This document shows, piece after piece, positions 47,179 to 56,592 of a DNA stretch of 64,000 bases. This stretch comes from Verrucomicrobiaceae bacterium. GTDB taxonomy: Bacteria; Verrucomicrobiota; Verrucomicrobiia; Verrucomicrobiales; Akkermansiaceae. Location: contig JAIYDP010000272.1 of the NCBI GenBank assembly GCA_027487435.1, positions 51,815-115,814 of the forward strand. The letters are read 5' to 3'. The notes under the pieces are model-generated. The model had not been told where the DNA came from, did not search any database, and saw nothing but the letters and a program-made list of their open reading frames with translations. The position numbers and the translations under genes are program-made. How positions within the stretch are numbered: the first letter of the stretch is position 1; every line of letters starts with the position of its first letter.

Positions 47179-49401
47179 TCAGCAAACGCGTCGCGAAATG
47201 GCGACGTGCATGTGCTTCCGATCGAGCGACGACAGTTCGTGAACAGTCGCCATGGCACGACGAAATGATTCAGCCATCAAACCCACATCAGCCACGCCCA
47301 TTGCGGTCGTGGGTCGAATGCGCGCCTTTGCAATCGCCACAGATGCCTCGATGAGCTCGTCCACAGTTCGCGCAACAAATGGCGCGCTCGCAGCGAGAGC
47401 TAGCGTTGCGGCGACGCGAGACACCGCCTTTTCACCGGGGAGGGAGAGGACAGGAAGGCGGGCCCAGATTGCGTCGAGAGCAGTGGAATGCGCGCCGTAC
47501 GTTGAGGGTAGGACATCAACAAATAAATCTGCGTAAGACTTGATGGCGATGTGAAGGTGAGGGGGAAATTGGTCCGTGAAGGCAAGACATGAGGGAGGGA
47601 GGGATGGGCACTTTGCGCGCATCCACGAACGGATATTAGATTCGAACTCAAGTGGCCCTTTGCTGGGGAGTTGCAACCACAACGAGCCGTTTGAGAGCTT
47701 CAAGATTTTGCAATAAACTTCCATCGATGGCGGAGAGAACTTGTAGGGGGTGTTGAAAGCTGCGACAATGGGGCGGCGCAGCTGCGAAACTGCTTCGGGT
47801 AGGAAGTTACGCACGGAGGGGTCTCGGGGCTCGACATGGGGCTCCAGCACGTGGCTGTTGATGAAGTAGGGGGGGGGTACCAACAGCAGCTTCTCAGTGA
47901 AGCGATGCTGCAGCTCAGGGGGTGCAACCACGCGGTCCAGGTACGACCAATCGATGAACGACGCGCGCATGGAGGCGACAAACGCAACCATGTTCAGCTG
48001 CGCAGGACAAGGCCGCAGTGCAACCGCAACGGTCATGCGACCTTTGGTGAAGCCGTGCAGATCTGCGAGGACGTGGCAGCCACGATTGTTAATCTCCTGC
48101 GCGATGCGCCGCTCCGAAAAAGTACCCACGTCAATAAATTCGTCACATGCGCCACGGAGCTCCTCGCGGATGGGAGACGGGCTGACCATTGTGCGGGAGA
48201 AGAGGAGGAGTCGAAGGGTCTTCCTCTTTGACGTCGTCGCAATGAGCTTTCGGAGCTGTAGGCCCGTGTTGTGCTCGCGGAAGTCCATCGACAGCAGAGC
48301 AATGCGCAGGACACCGACAAAATGGGGAGGGGGGGGGTGGAAGTGCAAAAGCTGCGCCACGTTGAACAGACTGGAGGAATGGAGCGACACGACCGCAGAT
48401 TCTACCTCAAGCGGGAGTGGGAGATAAAGCGCATCAAACGCGCGAACGGACGGCACGCGGCGCTGGGCTGCAGCCACCTCAACCGCCGCGATGACGGCGG
48501 CAACCATGCCGTCGTACTCACGCCAATCGCAGACGTCAAGACGAGAAATCACGCGATTCACAATGGCTTCATCAAAAGACGCATCAAGCTCATATGCCTT
48601 TTGGAAGAAGACATCCGCGGCTGCAATGCGCCCGCCATTTGCGAGGGCGTTCGCGACGTTGAGGACGCTGAACACATCGGGGCGTTCCTGCAACGCGACG
48701 ACGCGAGAATAGAGCGACGCCGCGAGATCGTAGTCGCCGCGCATGAAGGCCACGGCTGCGAGGCAGTCGAGCGCCGCTGGCGTGTCGGGGTGGACGTGGA
48801 GGACGCTGCTGCAGAGGCGATGGGAGCCGTTTTCGATGTTGGAGTGAAGGAGGCCTTGAGCGATGGAGATGATTCTGTTAGGGGCGTTTGCGCCAAAAGA
48901 GGATGGCTTAGAGTGGAGGCAGAGGGACTGATGGAGGAAGCAGGAGAGGTCCGATTGAGGTGCAATTGCACAGATAGAAGTGGAGTTGGACAAGAAGCTA
49001 GCTATCCACAAGAAGTCGGCGTTAAATCGTCCCATTCGGCGTTTCTGAAGAAATATTGACCGCCTGAATAGTCCATTCGACGAGAAAATGTTCAAAACAT
49101 TGTCTTGCAATTCTAGGTTCAGACAAGCGCTCAAAAGATAGAGCGAATGAGCAAAACTTTGAAAATCGTAACTGCATAGATGAATAACAAGCCGAAATAA
49201 GGTTTCAACAGACTCAAAGGGTGCGCCAAAGTCCGCAGCCAGAGCCTCTGGAGTTGCTCTGCAGATTAACTGAGACATTCGAAATATTTTTGCTGCTTCA
49301 GCATGATTTTCTTGCGCTTTCACTTCCTCTGAGAAATTGTTTGCGGAAACGACACTGAACGGAGTCAAAAGAGCGCAGATTGTCAACGAAAGAATTAACA
49401 T
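47179..49401 (-). CDS. O-GlcNAc transferase / SPINDLY-like glycosyltransferase with signal peptide
   Basis: Single-exon gene of 740 codons from ATG 49401. An upstream in-frame ATG at 49482 exists, but the nearer start gives a typical signal peptide (MLILSLTICALLTPFSVVSA). The N-terminal half holds helical repeats of TPR type (for example DTPAALDCLAAVAFMRGDYD and VLNVANALANGGRIAAADVF). The C-terminal half has the GT41 catalytic signatures: LADLHGFTKGRM and ALRPCPAQLNMVAFVASMR (compare NLNGYTKGxR..xALRPAPIQ), and DVLPSTYGAHSTALDAIWAR with LPVLSLPGEKAVSRVAA (compare NGHTTGxDxLWAGxPxxTxPGExxxSRV). Known family members modify Ser/Thr of nuclear and cytosolic proteins with GlcNAc or fucose. A signal peptide is unusual and suggests an EOGT-like location with an OGT-type fold. 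The usual catalytic His before the TPR end could not be assigned. Confidence 0.75.
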   Translation of the reverse strand: MLILSLTICALLTPFSVVSANNFSEEVKAQENHAEAAKIFRMSQLICRATPEALAADFGAPFESVETLFRLVIHLCSYDFQSFAHSLYLLSACLNLELQDNVLNIFSSNGLFRRSIFLQKRRMGRFNADFLWIASFLSNSTSICAIAPQSDLSCFLHQSLCLHSKPSSFGANAPNRIISIAQGLLHSNIENGSHRLCSSVLHVHPDTPAALDCLAAVAFMRGDYDLAASLYSRVVALQERPDVFSVLNVANALANGGRIAAADVFFQKAYELDASFDEAIVNRVISRLDVCDWREYDGMVAAVIAAVEVAAAQRRVPSVRAFDALYLPLPLEVESAVVSLHSSSLFNVAQLLHFHPPPPHFVGVLRIALLSMDFREHNTGLQLRKLIATTSKRKTLRLLLFSRTMVSPSPIREELRGACDEFIDVGTFSERRIAQEINNRGCHVLADLHGFTKGRMTVAVALRPCPAQLNMVAFVASMRASFIDWSYLDRVVAPPELQHRFTEKLLLVPPPYFINSHVLEPHVEPRDPSVRNFLPEAVSQLRRPIVAAFNTPYKFSPPSMEVYCKILKLSNGSLWLQLPSKGPLEFESNIRSWMRAKCPSLPPSCLAFTDQFPPHLHIAIKSYADLFVDVLPSTYGAHSTALDAIWARLPVLSLPGEKAVSRVAATLALAASAPFVARTVDELIEASVAIAKARIRPTTAMGVADVGLMAESFRRAMATVHELSSLDRKHMHVAISRRVC

Positions 49402-49443
49402 CTCACATATTTGTCTGTTAGTTATTTTTTGACACTTGCTGGA
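49402..49443. promoter_or_regulatory. 42-bp divergent gene gap (GT41-like and PH genes)
   Basis: Only 42 bp lie between the chosen start codons of the divergently oriented glycosyltransferase and PH-domain genes. Transcription start sites and core promoter must be packed here or overlap coding sequence. It contains an AT-rich core (gttagttattttttgac). If the upstream ATG at 49482 were used by the glycosyltransferase, the two genes would overlap. Confidence 0.4.
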
Positions 49444-49952
49444 ATGGGAAACGGGCCATCCGTGCCTGAGGTGCTGATTCATCTGATGTCAAATGACAAT
49501 GAAGGTGAAAGCCAAGGACATTAAGAAGGTTGCAGCAAAAGTTGGCGCCATGACCAAAGTCGGCCTTACTCGGAAAAACTGGCTGCGACGTTGGTGTGCG
49601 CTTTATAAAGCAAAACTCTATTATTACGAGAATTCGAGAGTCAGTCACATGAAAGAGGTGATATGATAAGATAGGCGGACCTTCCAAAGGGGGTTGTGAA
49701 CTTGAAGGGAGCGTTTATTCAGTTGTCCAAGAAAAAGAAGAATTGCATCGAAATCTCAACAGGAGCATTCGTCACTGATCCTACTATCGATAAGCGCACC
49801 TATATCTTTAGATGCGACGACGCGCAGTCCCGTGACGAGTGGCTTCAAGTCCTCATGGAGGAATCCTCCAAGTCGATTGTTGGCGTAAGTGTGATTATAG
49901 TTTAATCTAACGACTTCTCCAGCCCGGAAATGCAAACAAGACCGCGGTCTGA
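49444..49952 (+). CDS. Small PH-domain protein, possibly N-myristoylated
   Basis: Start ATG 49444 encodes MGNGPSVPE; a 34-nt intron then joins to VKAKDIKKVAAKVGAMTKVG. A 35-nt intron after YYYENSR and a 38-nt intron after KSIVG lead to the final PGNANKTAV and TGA at 49950-49952. The fold is a pleckstrin-homology domain: KVGLTRKNWLRRWCALYKAK (strands 1-2 with basic residues), LYYYENSR, GVVNLKGAFIQL, KRTYIFRCDDAQSRDEWLQV with the invariant Trp of the C-terminal helix. PH domains bind phosphoinositides or proteins at membranes. The Met-Gly-Asn-Gly start fits an N-myristoylation site (inference). The 3' coding end overlaps the next gene on the other strand by 46 bases. Confidence 0.75.
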
Positions 49953-50380
49953 ATTGTACTCATAGTGTACCTTGTACTTACATGATGAATAAAGTTCTGC
50001 TTATCTGGTCGAGCAAATATTCGGAATGACGCAGACCTTCGATTAGTGAGAAAAGACGACTCGATAAGACTCTTATCCCTCCAAAAGATCCTTCCGGAAC
50101 CTGTGGCATCAGATATGATACGTCGACCTGCCACTGCTGCAACGTGGGGGTTGAGCTCCTCAAACCTAACGACATGAGGGCATGCTGACGTCAGCGTAAA
50201 CAGGCTTCTGCTCATGCCAAACCGTTTGTAGATAGACCAAGCATTATCACTGCTCTTCGCAACGTACGTGTTTCCAACATTTAAAGTCTGTCCGCTCACG
50301 CCAACATTGGCCCCCTGAAGCTGAAGCCAATGGGTTTCTGGCGGTTCAGACGCTCGCGCACAACAATCGCTGCATGACAT
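49907..50380 (-). CDS. Uncharacterised beta-rich protein or 3' exons of the next gene
   Basis: Reads from ATG 50380 (MSCSDCCARASEPPETHWLQ) through GANVGVSGQTLNVGNTYVAK, RFGMSRSLFTLTSACP, VVRFEELNPHVAAVAGRRI and SATGSGRIFWRDKSL-like polar, beta-type sequence. A 34-nt intron after NFIHH gives the end TAVLFAFPGWRSR at 49907. No family was recognised. The composition resembles the secreted gene just upstream on the same strand (50424-51098), so this may be the continuation of that gene through an intron not resolved here. The real start is therefore uncertain. The terminal exon overlaps the terminal exon of the PH gene in antisense. Confidence 0.4.
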   Translation of the reverse strand: MSCSDCCARASEPPETHWLQLQGANVGVSGQTLNVGNTYVAKSSDNAWSIYKRFGMSRSLFTLTSACPHVVRFEELNPHVAAVAGRRIISDATGSGRIFWRDKSLIESSFLTNRRSASFRIFARPDKQNFIHHVSTRYTMSTIQTAVLFAFPGWRSR

Positions 50381-50423
50381 GAACAGACAGAAGCGTCAAG
50401 CCAACTGATGTTCCGCATTCATG

Positions 50424-51098
50424 TCAAAAAAATCGTGTCATCGAAATAAAATTATTAACCAAGGAGGACAGCGAGGTCTTGAATCGACTGGCGCGGTTGT
50501 AGGCACCTTCGGCATCTTGCAAATCAATGAGATGACATCGACAAGAATACAGAGGTTGCGTGAACTCGAAGCAGATGTCTTCAGAAACCTTAAAGCTAAG
50601 CAAGAAATGCCTGCTCGCTGACCGTATCGCCATCAGCTGCTGAAATGCAAACAGCCTGCGCAGCTTGGCCGACTGGTTGAAAAGAGGATACAGTGAGCAC
50701 CCACGAAGAAACAATCTGATATCGTCAAACTAAGAAATTTTGACAAGCAGAAATACAGGATCGATCCCTCTGATTGGAGTAAGGTTTGCAACAAGAGAGT
50801 CACGTCGAACAACATCAATTGAGGGCGGCCCTTTCATCTGCACTGTCAGAGAGACTCTTGATACAAATGCCCCCTCAGCTGTGATAGAGATATTGACATT
50901 GCAATTCAATGATAGTGGAAATAGTTCTCCAAAAGACTAACGAGTCAAAATTGGTAAACGCCACAATACCCAATTTCGTGCAGAGAGCTTGATGGTGGAA
51001 TGGCTCTGTGCTAATGTACCACCTTGTTTGGTGAGCCATTCCAAAATGTGGATTCAACTTGAAAGAAGTACAACAACGATGAACGGCTTCCACATCAT
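50424..51098 (-). CDS. Predicted secreted protein of unknown function
   Basis: ATG 51098 begins MMWKPFIVVVLLSSGTLAQS, a signal peptide formed across a 36-nt intron. A further 33-nt intron joins STIKLSARNW to SFGELFPLSLNCNVNISITA, followed by EGAFVSRVSLTVQMKGPPSI and DSLVANLTPIRGIDP. A 43-nt intron (or an alternative 27-nt one) and a 34-nt intron then lead to AAQAVCISAADGDTVSEDIC and CFEFTQPLYSCRCHLIDLQ. N-glycosylation sequons (NIS, NLT) and spaced cysteines fit an extracellular Ig-like or EGF-like protein. No named family was recognised. The 3' end is open: TAA or TGA near 50424, or continuation into the 49907-50380 exons. The gene is divergent from the MFS transporter (76 bp). Confidence 0.5.
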
Positions 51099-51174
51099 CC
51101 TAAAAGAAGATAAAAGTATTTTTTAAAGAATGTTAAAATTAAAAATATCAAAAAATTGATTGTTGGCTAAAAAT

Positions 51175-52507
51175 ATGGACTCTGGTGAGCACACCCACAC
51201 TGAACCGCAATTCGATACAGAATCTAATTATGTAGGAGAAGTGAGCGCTCTGTTACCTCAAACTGAAAGTCGACGCCCCTCTGATGTGGACGAAGGAACC
51301 CTGAAAAACATGATTTACTTGGCATGTGCGTCATTGTTCATTGGGACGTCTCTCTACAGCTTTTTGGTCCCATGGTTGCCTGGAATCATTGCCGAGGATG
51401 AGCTTAGCTACATTGAGGTTGTTTTTCTTATCTGCAGCTATGCGGTCGGAGTTCTCTTTGGTGCTTACGCAACTAGTGAAACCCTATCAACGTCGTTTTG
51501 ACAACATAGGTATCCTTGCCGGAAAGGTGCGATGCTGGCAGCTTCTTGTTCTGTCTCAAGGACTGCTATTTTTGTCTGCATTGACATTCTCTGTTTCCGA
51601 TAGTTTTCTCCCCACGTTCCTTGCTCGAGGAATTGTTGGCTTCGCCTCCATGAGTTTGAAGTCGTCAGTTTTCTCTCTAATTGAAAGCACATCTCTGTCC
51701 ACAAACTTTCCCTCACGGACCGCTGCGATTGCTTCCAGCGCAGGTGGCCTCTTGTTTGGACCAATCATTGGGGCCGCGTTTGAATCCAATGTGGTGGCAA
51801 TTTTCTGTGCTGTGGCGTTGCCTTTCATCGCCTTCCTCTCGTACAAGCTTGGCGAGCAGGTGCCTTTTGACGTGCAGAAGACAACATCTCTTGTTCTTCT
51901 CTTCCGAGACTTCAACTCTTCGTTCCCCCTCTTCTGCGTGGCGCAAGCAGCCGCTGCAACAACTTTTGTAATCCTCTTCCTTTCTGATATCGTCATTGAA
52001 CGGCTTCGGATATCTGACGCGGCTCTTGCAGCTATCTGTGCCATTTTCATCATGTGCTTTGCTCTGAGTTCAAACCTCTCGTCCCTAATTGCCAGCCGCC
52101 ACCCTCTCAACGTCGTTATTTCCATCAGTCTCATAGCGACTGGTGTGCTACCTATCTTCTTTGCGTTCCCACACTCTCTCTTTGCCTTGGAGCCTCTCTT
52201 GATCTTATTCCCCGCCGCTTCGGCTCTTTTGTTCGTATTTGCGGCTTCTTCGCTTTCTCAGGATATCGAGCCCCTCCAACTCTACATTGCAGTGTCCGTC
52301 GCACAAGCAGTTGGATCTCTCCTTGGCGGCACTGTTGCCATCGTCTCTGACTTGTTTGTATCCCCTGAGAACACAGCCTATTTGGCTGGTTTGATACTGT
52401 CGTGCATTTCAGTTGGAGCAGCGTACTTTGGCCGCGCTCACACGAAAGAAATCGCATTGAACGTCAACTCTGGACTCATTGACTTCCCTGTGATGTTTGC
52501 ATTCTAA
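51175..52507 (+). CDS. Major facilitator superfamily (MFS) transporter
   Basis: ATG 51175 starts a polar cytosolic N-terminus (MDSGEHTHTEPQFDTESNYV) with an acidic LLPQTES motif that could act as a dileucine sorting signal. One 34-nt intron (about 51475-51508) joins GVLFGAYATS to ILAGKVRCWQ. The rest is about 12 hydrophobic helices, including IYLACASLFIGTSLYSFLVP, VVFLICSYAVGVLFGAY, LVLSQGLLFLSALTF, the TM4-5 region FLARGIVGFASMSLKSSVFS, AAIASSAGGLLFGPIIGAAF with the MFS antiporter-like GPxxG (TM5), a cytosolic loop, VVISISLIATGVLPIFFAF and AVSVAQAVGSLLGGTVAIV. These resemble the TM4/5 and TM11 features of vesicular amine or multidrug antiporters, but the substrate is unknown. Stop TAA 52505-52507. 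Confidence 0.8.
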
Positions 52508-52577
52508 AAAAATTGTATCTGTTGTATTGCAATGTCAATTGAAGAAATCGATAACTTCTTTGCGACTTAGAAAAGTC

Positions 52578-52805
52578 ATGGCGACCCAACACACTCATGG
52601 GACAGAACATGCAGCACTCGCCATCTTTAGGGACCATTCCCTCAACGCGTTACGAAATTGTCACCATTGCTGTCATTTCAAGCGTTTCAAATTTTGATTC
52701 GATCGGTTAATTGGATGCCTTGACGGCAAAGAGTCTAAAGTCCCGAATCAAGTCACTGGAAGGGAACCAAGGAAAGTATGCGCTCCTGACGTACTACCAC
52801 GATAA
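52578..52805 (+). CDS. Possible small gene, about 55 aa
   Basis: ATG 52578 (MATQHTHGTEHAALAIFRDH) may join through a 34-nt intron and a short second intron to SNFDSIESKVPNQVTGREPR and a TAA at 52803-52805. An alternative frame in the last part also stays open (KSLKSRIKSLEGNQGKYALL), so the structure is not certain. No family or motif is recognisable. Listed only because mini-intron junctions with correct GT-AG borders extend the frame. Confidence 0.2.
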
Positions 52806-53124
52806 ATAAGTAGAAGGGACAGAACTCTATCGCCACTTCATTTGTGCTGGGGTAGATAAGCAACTTGATTCGAATGCTCTGTCGTAATGTGTTCGGCCGC
52901 ATGCTCGCATAGACGTCCACGGTGAATCACTATCGAATAATGCAATTGCCTGTTGTGCACAGCCGCCTGCACCCGGAACCAACGGGGCGCACCGCTGTCA
53001 GTTCCCGCTCGACGTCGACTAGTGCTGCCCCCCCCGTCCCGCCCTGGTTTCGGCACGCCAAGGAGTCATGAAGTAAAAGATTTTAATATTTTTGTTAACA
53101 GCCATAAACTTGTCAAGTGGGAAG
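52806..53124. other. Intergenic region upstream of BBS5, no gene seen
   Basis: About 320 bp with no supported gene. It contains a locally GC-rich block (about 52970-53060, with a run of seven or more C) and an AT-rich stretch directly before the BBS5 start (aagattttaatatttttgttaac). It probably carries the BBS5 promoter. No RFX X-box could be identified by eye. Confidence 0.45.
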
Positions 53125-54462
53125 ATGGAAGATTCGCTGTGGCACGATAGAGAAGTTCGTTTCGACATCCCTCTTCCGTTTGAGCGCCGACTTGTCCCTC
53201 ATGCCTCCCAGCTCCATCGATTTGCGAAGAGGTGAAGTGCTGATCGATTCTCTCGGGTCAGTTGAGGACACAAAAGGTAGGCAGGTTGGGGATGTCGCTT
53301 ACATGCCGAAGGGAACAACGGAGAAAAGGGTGAACTGTCTGTCACGAACTTGCGACTTATTTGGATCGCAACAAAATCACGGCGAACGAACTTAAGTTTT
53401 CTTTGGCCATGACCTCGTTCACCATGAAGGCATAGGATACAATTGCATTCTCTCCATAAACATACGGACTGCATCATCTCGCCTCAAAGGCAACACGCAA
53501 GCTCTGTATGTTCTCACAAAGTTCAACGGAAGTCGATTTGAATTCATTTTCACCAATTTGGTCAAGAACAGTCCTCGTTTGTTCACAACTGTACAAGCTG
53601 TCTTTCGGTCATCAAGGCAACCTCACTGTTCTCACCCTTTGACAGCGCTTACGACACTTCAAAACTGTTCAGAGATTTGAAACTTCGCGGAGCGATCGTC
53701 AAGGACAAGGAGCTCATCCTCCTCCCTCACGAGCAAATCTACAACAAGGTCCAAGGCGTTTGGAACTTGTCCGCAGACCAAGGCAATCTCGGTGTGTTCT
53801 TCATCACCAACGTGCGCCTTGTGTGGCACGCCGTGCTTGTTTTTGCTCCCTTGCCACCCTCACGCTCCAGGCTGAGAATTTTAACGTTTCAATGCCCTAC
53901 ATTCAAATGGTTTTTGACCCCTGAATCCTCTAAGGAAGTCAGAAGCTGATACGCATGCGGGAATCCAAGTTTGGCCAGGCCCTCGTCATTGAGACAACTT
54001 CTCGCAGCGGTAGATCTCCTCGATTTGAAAATTTGATCCATCCGCAGGGGGTTACGTCCTCGGCTTCCGATTGGACCCCGCTGATCGCCTGCAGGACGTC
54101 TACAAGGAGCTGCAATCCCTGCACGAAGTCTTTTCGTCAAACCCTTTCTTCGGCGTCGATTTCTCCGTGGAGGAGAAGGCCCCGACGTTGGACAAGCTGA
54201 CAGTCGCTCGCGTCATGGAGGACGGGGACGCTTTGTTTCACGAAGAGTCCTCCGCAGACGCTATCGCCGCATATTATGCCGACGAAAATAAAGTTTGAAT
54301 GCGTTTGTCGCGGCCGACTGATGGTGCAGAACGTCGACAGGGATCCCGTGTTCAATGCCGAGCTTGGGCTGTGAGCCTCCTTCGGGGGGGGTGTAACCCG
54401 TTAGGGCGGTCGAGTCTCTGAGAGAGGGCACGACGATTGACCAGCTATGGTATGTATCGTAG
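53125..54462 (+). CDS. BBS5: BBSome subunit BBS5
   Basis: ATG 53125 gives [16 protein letters not shown], closely matching the start of BBS5 proteins (MEDVLWEDRDVRFD). Later exons read [124 protein letters not shown] and [20 protein letters not shown]. The last exons, after a 37-nt and a 34-nt intron, read [14 protein letters not shown] and [18 protein letters not shown] with TAG at 54460-54462. These are the two PH-like (DUF1448) domains and the C-terminal helix of BBS5, which bind phosphoinositides and place the BBSome at the ciliary membrane. Length is close to the human protein (341 aa). Convergent with ODAD3, 44 bp apart. Confidence 0.93.
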
Positions 54463-54506
54463 TGTTGATCTTGTATTGTACAACCAGTCTACATTTTGCT
54501 GCACTT

Positions 54507-56484
54507 CTAGTCAACTGCAGGGCGATTGCCGCGGCTCACGGCGCCCTTTGGATTTTCCTTCGGGGCGCCCCCCTTCTCACCCGCAGCTGCTTGCTTCCTC
54601 TTGCGTTGCTTGCGCTGCTTTTTGTTTGCTTTCTCCAGCATCAAAGCACTGTATTTCTTCACCGCATCACGGTCCGGTACATCCTCTTGGTCATCCTCCT
54701 CCAATTCTTCGTCTGAAGTGTAAGGCGACATCAATCCAAACGTGCCAGTGTAATCTTCTTGCTCGTTGGGTAGCTGTATTCGAATGTTGTAAGGAGAAAT
54801 GTCAACATCGCCACCCGACTGCATCCATCAGAAAAGCGCAGCGGCTATTCGAACCTTCCCATCGCCCTTGACCTCGCGCTCTGCTGCAGCCGCACGTTCG
54901 GCTTCTGCCCATTGCACCAACCGAAGGAGCTTCTTCTCGCCCTGCTCCAACACATCCACGACTGTGTCGTCGCTCATCATGATGGGGGGCTGCTCGATCT
55001 TGATGATCTCGAGCTTGTCGACGAGGTGCTCAATGCCGGCCTTGACGTTGATCAAGATCTTGGCAACGCGCTCATATTTCTGCTTGTTCCTCTCGCACTT
55101 GGCGTTTGCCTCCGACAAGTGCGACTCAAACTCGTCAACAATTCGCCGACTCCCCAACGAGCCGGTCCCGCTGTACTTGATTTCCTCAACTTTAGACTTT
55201 GCCGTATTCTGACACGACTCAGCGCCCACCCATCAAACATCAAACCTTCTCCTCGTTCAATTGGTCAATGCGCGCTTGAGCCTCCTTCGTCATGGCAACC
55301 AAGTTGTTGTGAGTCTCGTCCTGTGTGAGAAACTTTTGGATCACTTCGTTCACGTCCGACACACCAGTCGCGTCCTCACGGGTCATTAAAAGTCAATGCG
55401 GCTCTCACTTTGATCTTTCGGAAGGCCTCCTCATATGTTGTGATCTTCTCCTGGTCCTCCTCCAGCTTCGCCTCAGCCGCCGCTGCCGCTTACGGTTTAG
55501 CCACGCCCCCACTGCAAGTTGCATACATAAAGTGTTTGTGTAAAGCGACTTCTTCATGTGCGCGTCGCCTTCAACGCTGTCGCCCTCCGCATCTCTCTTT
55601 TGCTTCTCCTGAGCAGGTGAGGTGATGCGGAGGACTCCTGTACCCTCTTTTCCAGCTTTTGGTTCATTTCCATCTTTTGCTGCACGAGGAGCCGCCGCTC
55701 AGCAACTTCTTTCTCCCGCTGCTTCTTTTCTTCCGCCAGCTGGCGCTCCAACCCTCCCAACTCCGCCTTTGCAACCTCCTTCGCATGCTGAGCATCATGG
55801 GACATGAGCAGCAGCTCCTCAAGATCTTTTTCTTTCGCCTTCAAAGTCCTTTCAATGGCGGCAATCTGATTGTCGAACCCCACCCTCTCTTCCTGACCAG
55901 CGTCAGTTTGATGGGAAGGAAACAACTTTCAGCCTCTTCACAATTTGCTCGTACGTCTTGCGGATGCTCTGCGCTTCATTGTACTTAATCATCGCTTTGT
56001 CAAGGCGGTTCTCCAACACGCGAATTTGCTTGGAGGTTCAGAAAAAATGAGGGAGGCTCGGACCCTTGTGAGCGGTGTGTCTTCGCCGTGCAGCTTCGAC
56101 GTCTCCTTCTCAAGCTCGTGGATTTGGTCGGTCAGCGATGTGAGCTCCTTCTCCTTGTACGTGCAATGGTGTCGCACTTCATCGTACTTCCGTCGCAACT
56201 CGGAAACGTCCATCTCCAGCTTGGCTACTTCAGAGTCTTTGCCCATATTCTTCGAGCTTTCTTGCGCAAGTGCCGCTAGTTGCTTCCGTAACTCCTTGTT
56301 CTCGTGCTTCAAGTTGGCGAGAGAATCCTTGCTCTGCTTGATCGCGTTTTGAGTGGTTTCGAACAAAGCTTTGCGGTCTCCTTCTGCGCCCTGTGTCAGC
56401 CATTGAAACCAGCATCAAACCCAGAAGTTGGAACCTCTTTTGGAGATCCTGCATGTCCTCGTCGCCACCTTGCCTCCTTGCCAT
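54507..56484 (-). CDS. ODAD3: Outer dynein arm docking complex subunit ODAD3 (CCDC151/ODA10)
   Basis: ATG 56484 (MARRQGGDEDMQDLQKRFQL) begins a mostly coiled-coil protein. Diagnostic blocks are DRKALFETTQNAIKQSKDSL, NLKHENKELRKQLAALAQES, RVLENRLDKAMIKYNEAQSI followed by RKTYEQIVKRLK, VGFDNQIAAIERTLKAKEKD, LEELLLMSHDAQHAKEVAKA, and a C-terminal SPYNIRIQLPNEQEDYTG with an acidic then Lys/Arg-rich tail to the stop at 54507. The ENRLDKAMIKYNEAQSIRKTYE and LLLMSHDAQHAKE blocks are near-identical to vertebrate CCDC151 as I remember it. The protein anchors outer dynein arms to axonemal doublets and also serves their preassembly. Several mini-introns split the gene. It is divergent from DNAI3. Confidence 0.88.
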
Positions 56485-56592
56485 TCTTGCAACCAACGGC
56501 TAACGAAGGGTCTACAGGGGTCTACGTCGTCATAGTCAGGATTACACTCTACGAGTATATTTCGTATACGAAACTCAAGGTCAACCGTTCGA
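56485..56592. promoter_or_regulatory. 108-bp divergent promoter of ODAD3 and DNAI3
   Basis: The two dynein-arm genes start on opposite strands 108 bp apart. The gap contains a short direct repeat (ggtctacaggggtctac) and an AT-rich core with a cgtatacg palindrome (about 56553-56571). It must drive both genes, and could tie their expression together. No consensus RFX site is visible. Confidence 0.5.

Noticed and set aside
52838..53056. Minus-strand frame upstream of BBS5
   Set aside because: GC-rich, unordered composition without motif or splice support; more likely promoter-proximal non-coding DNA.
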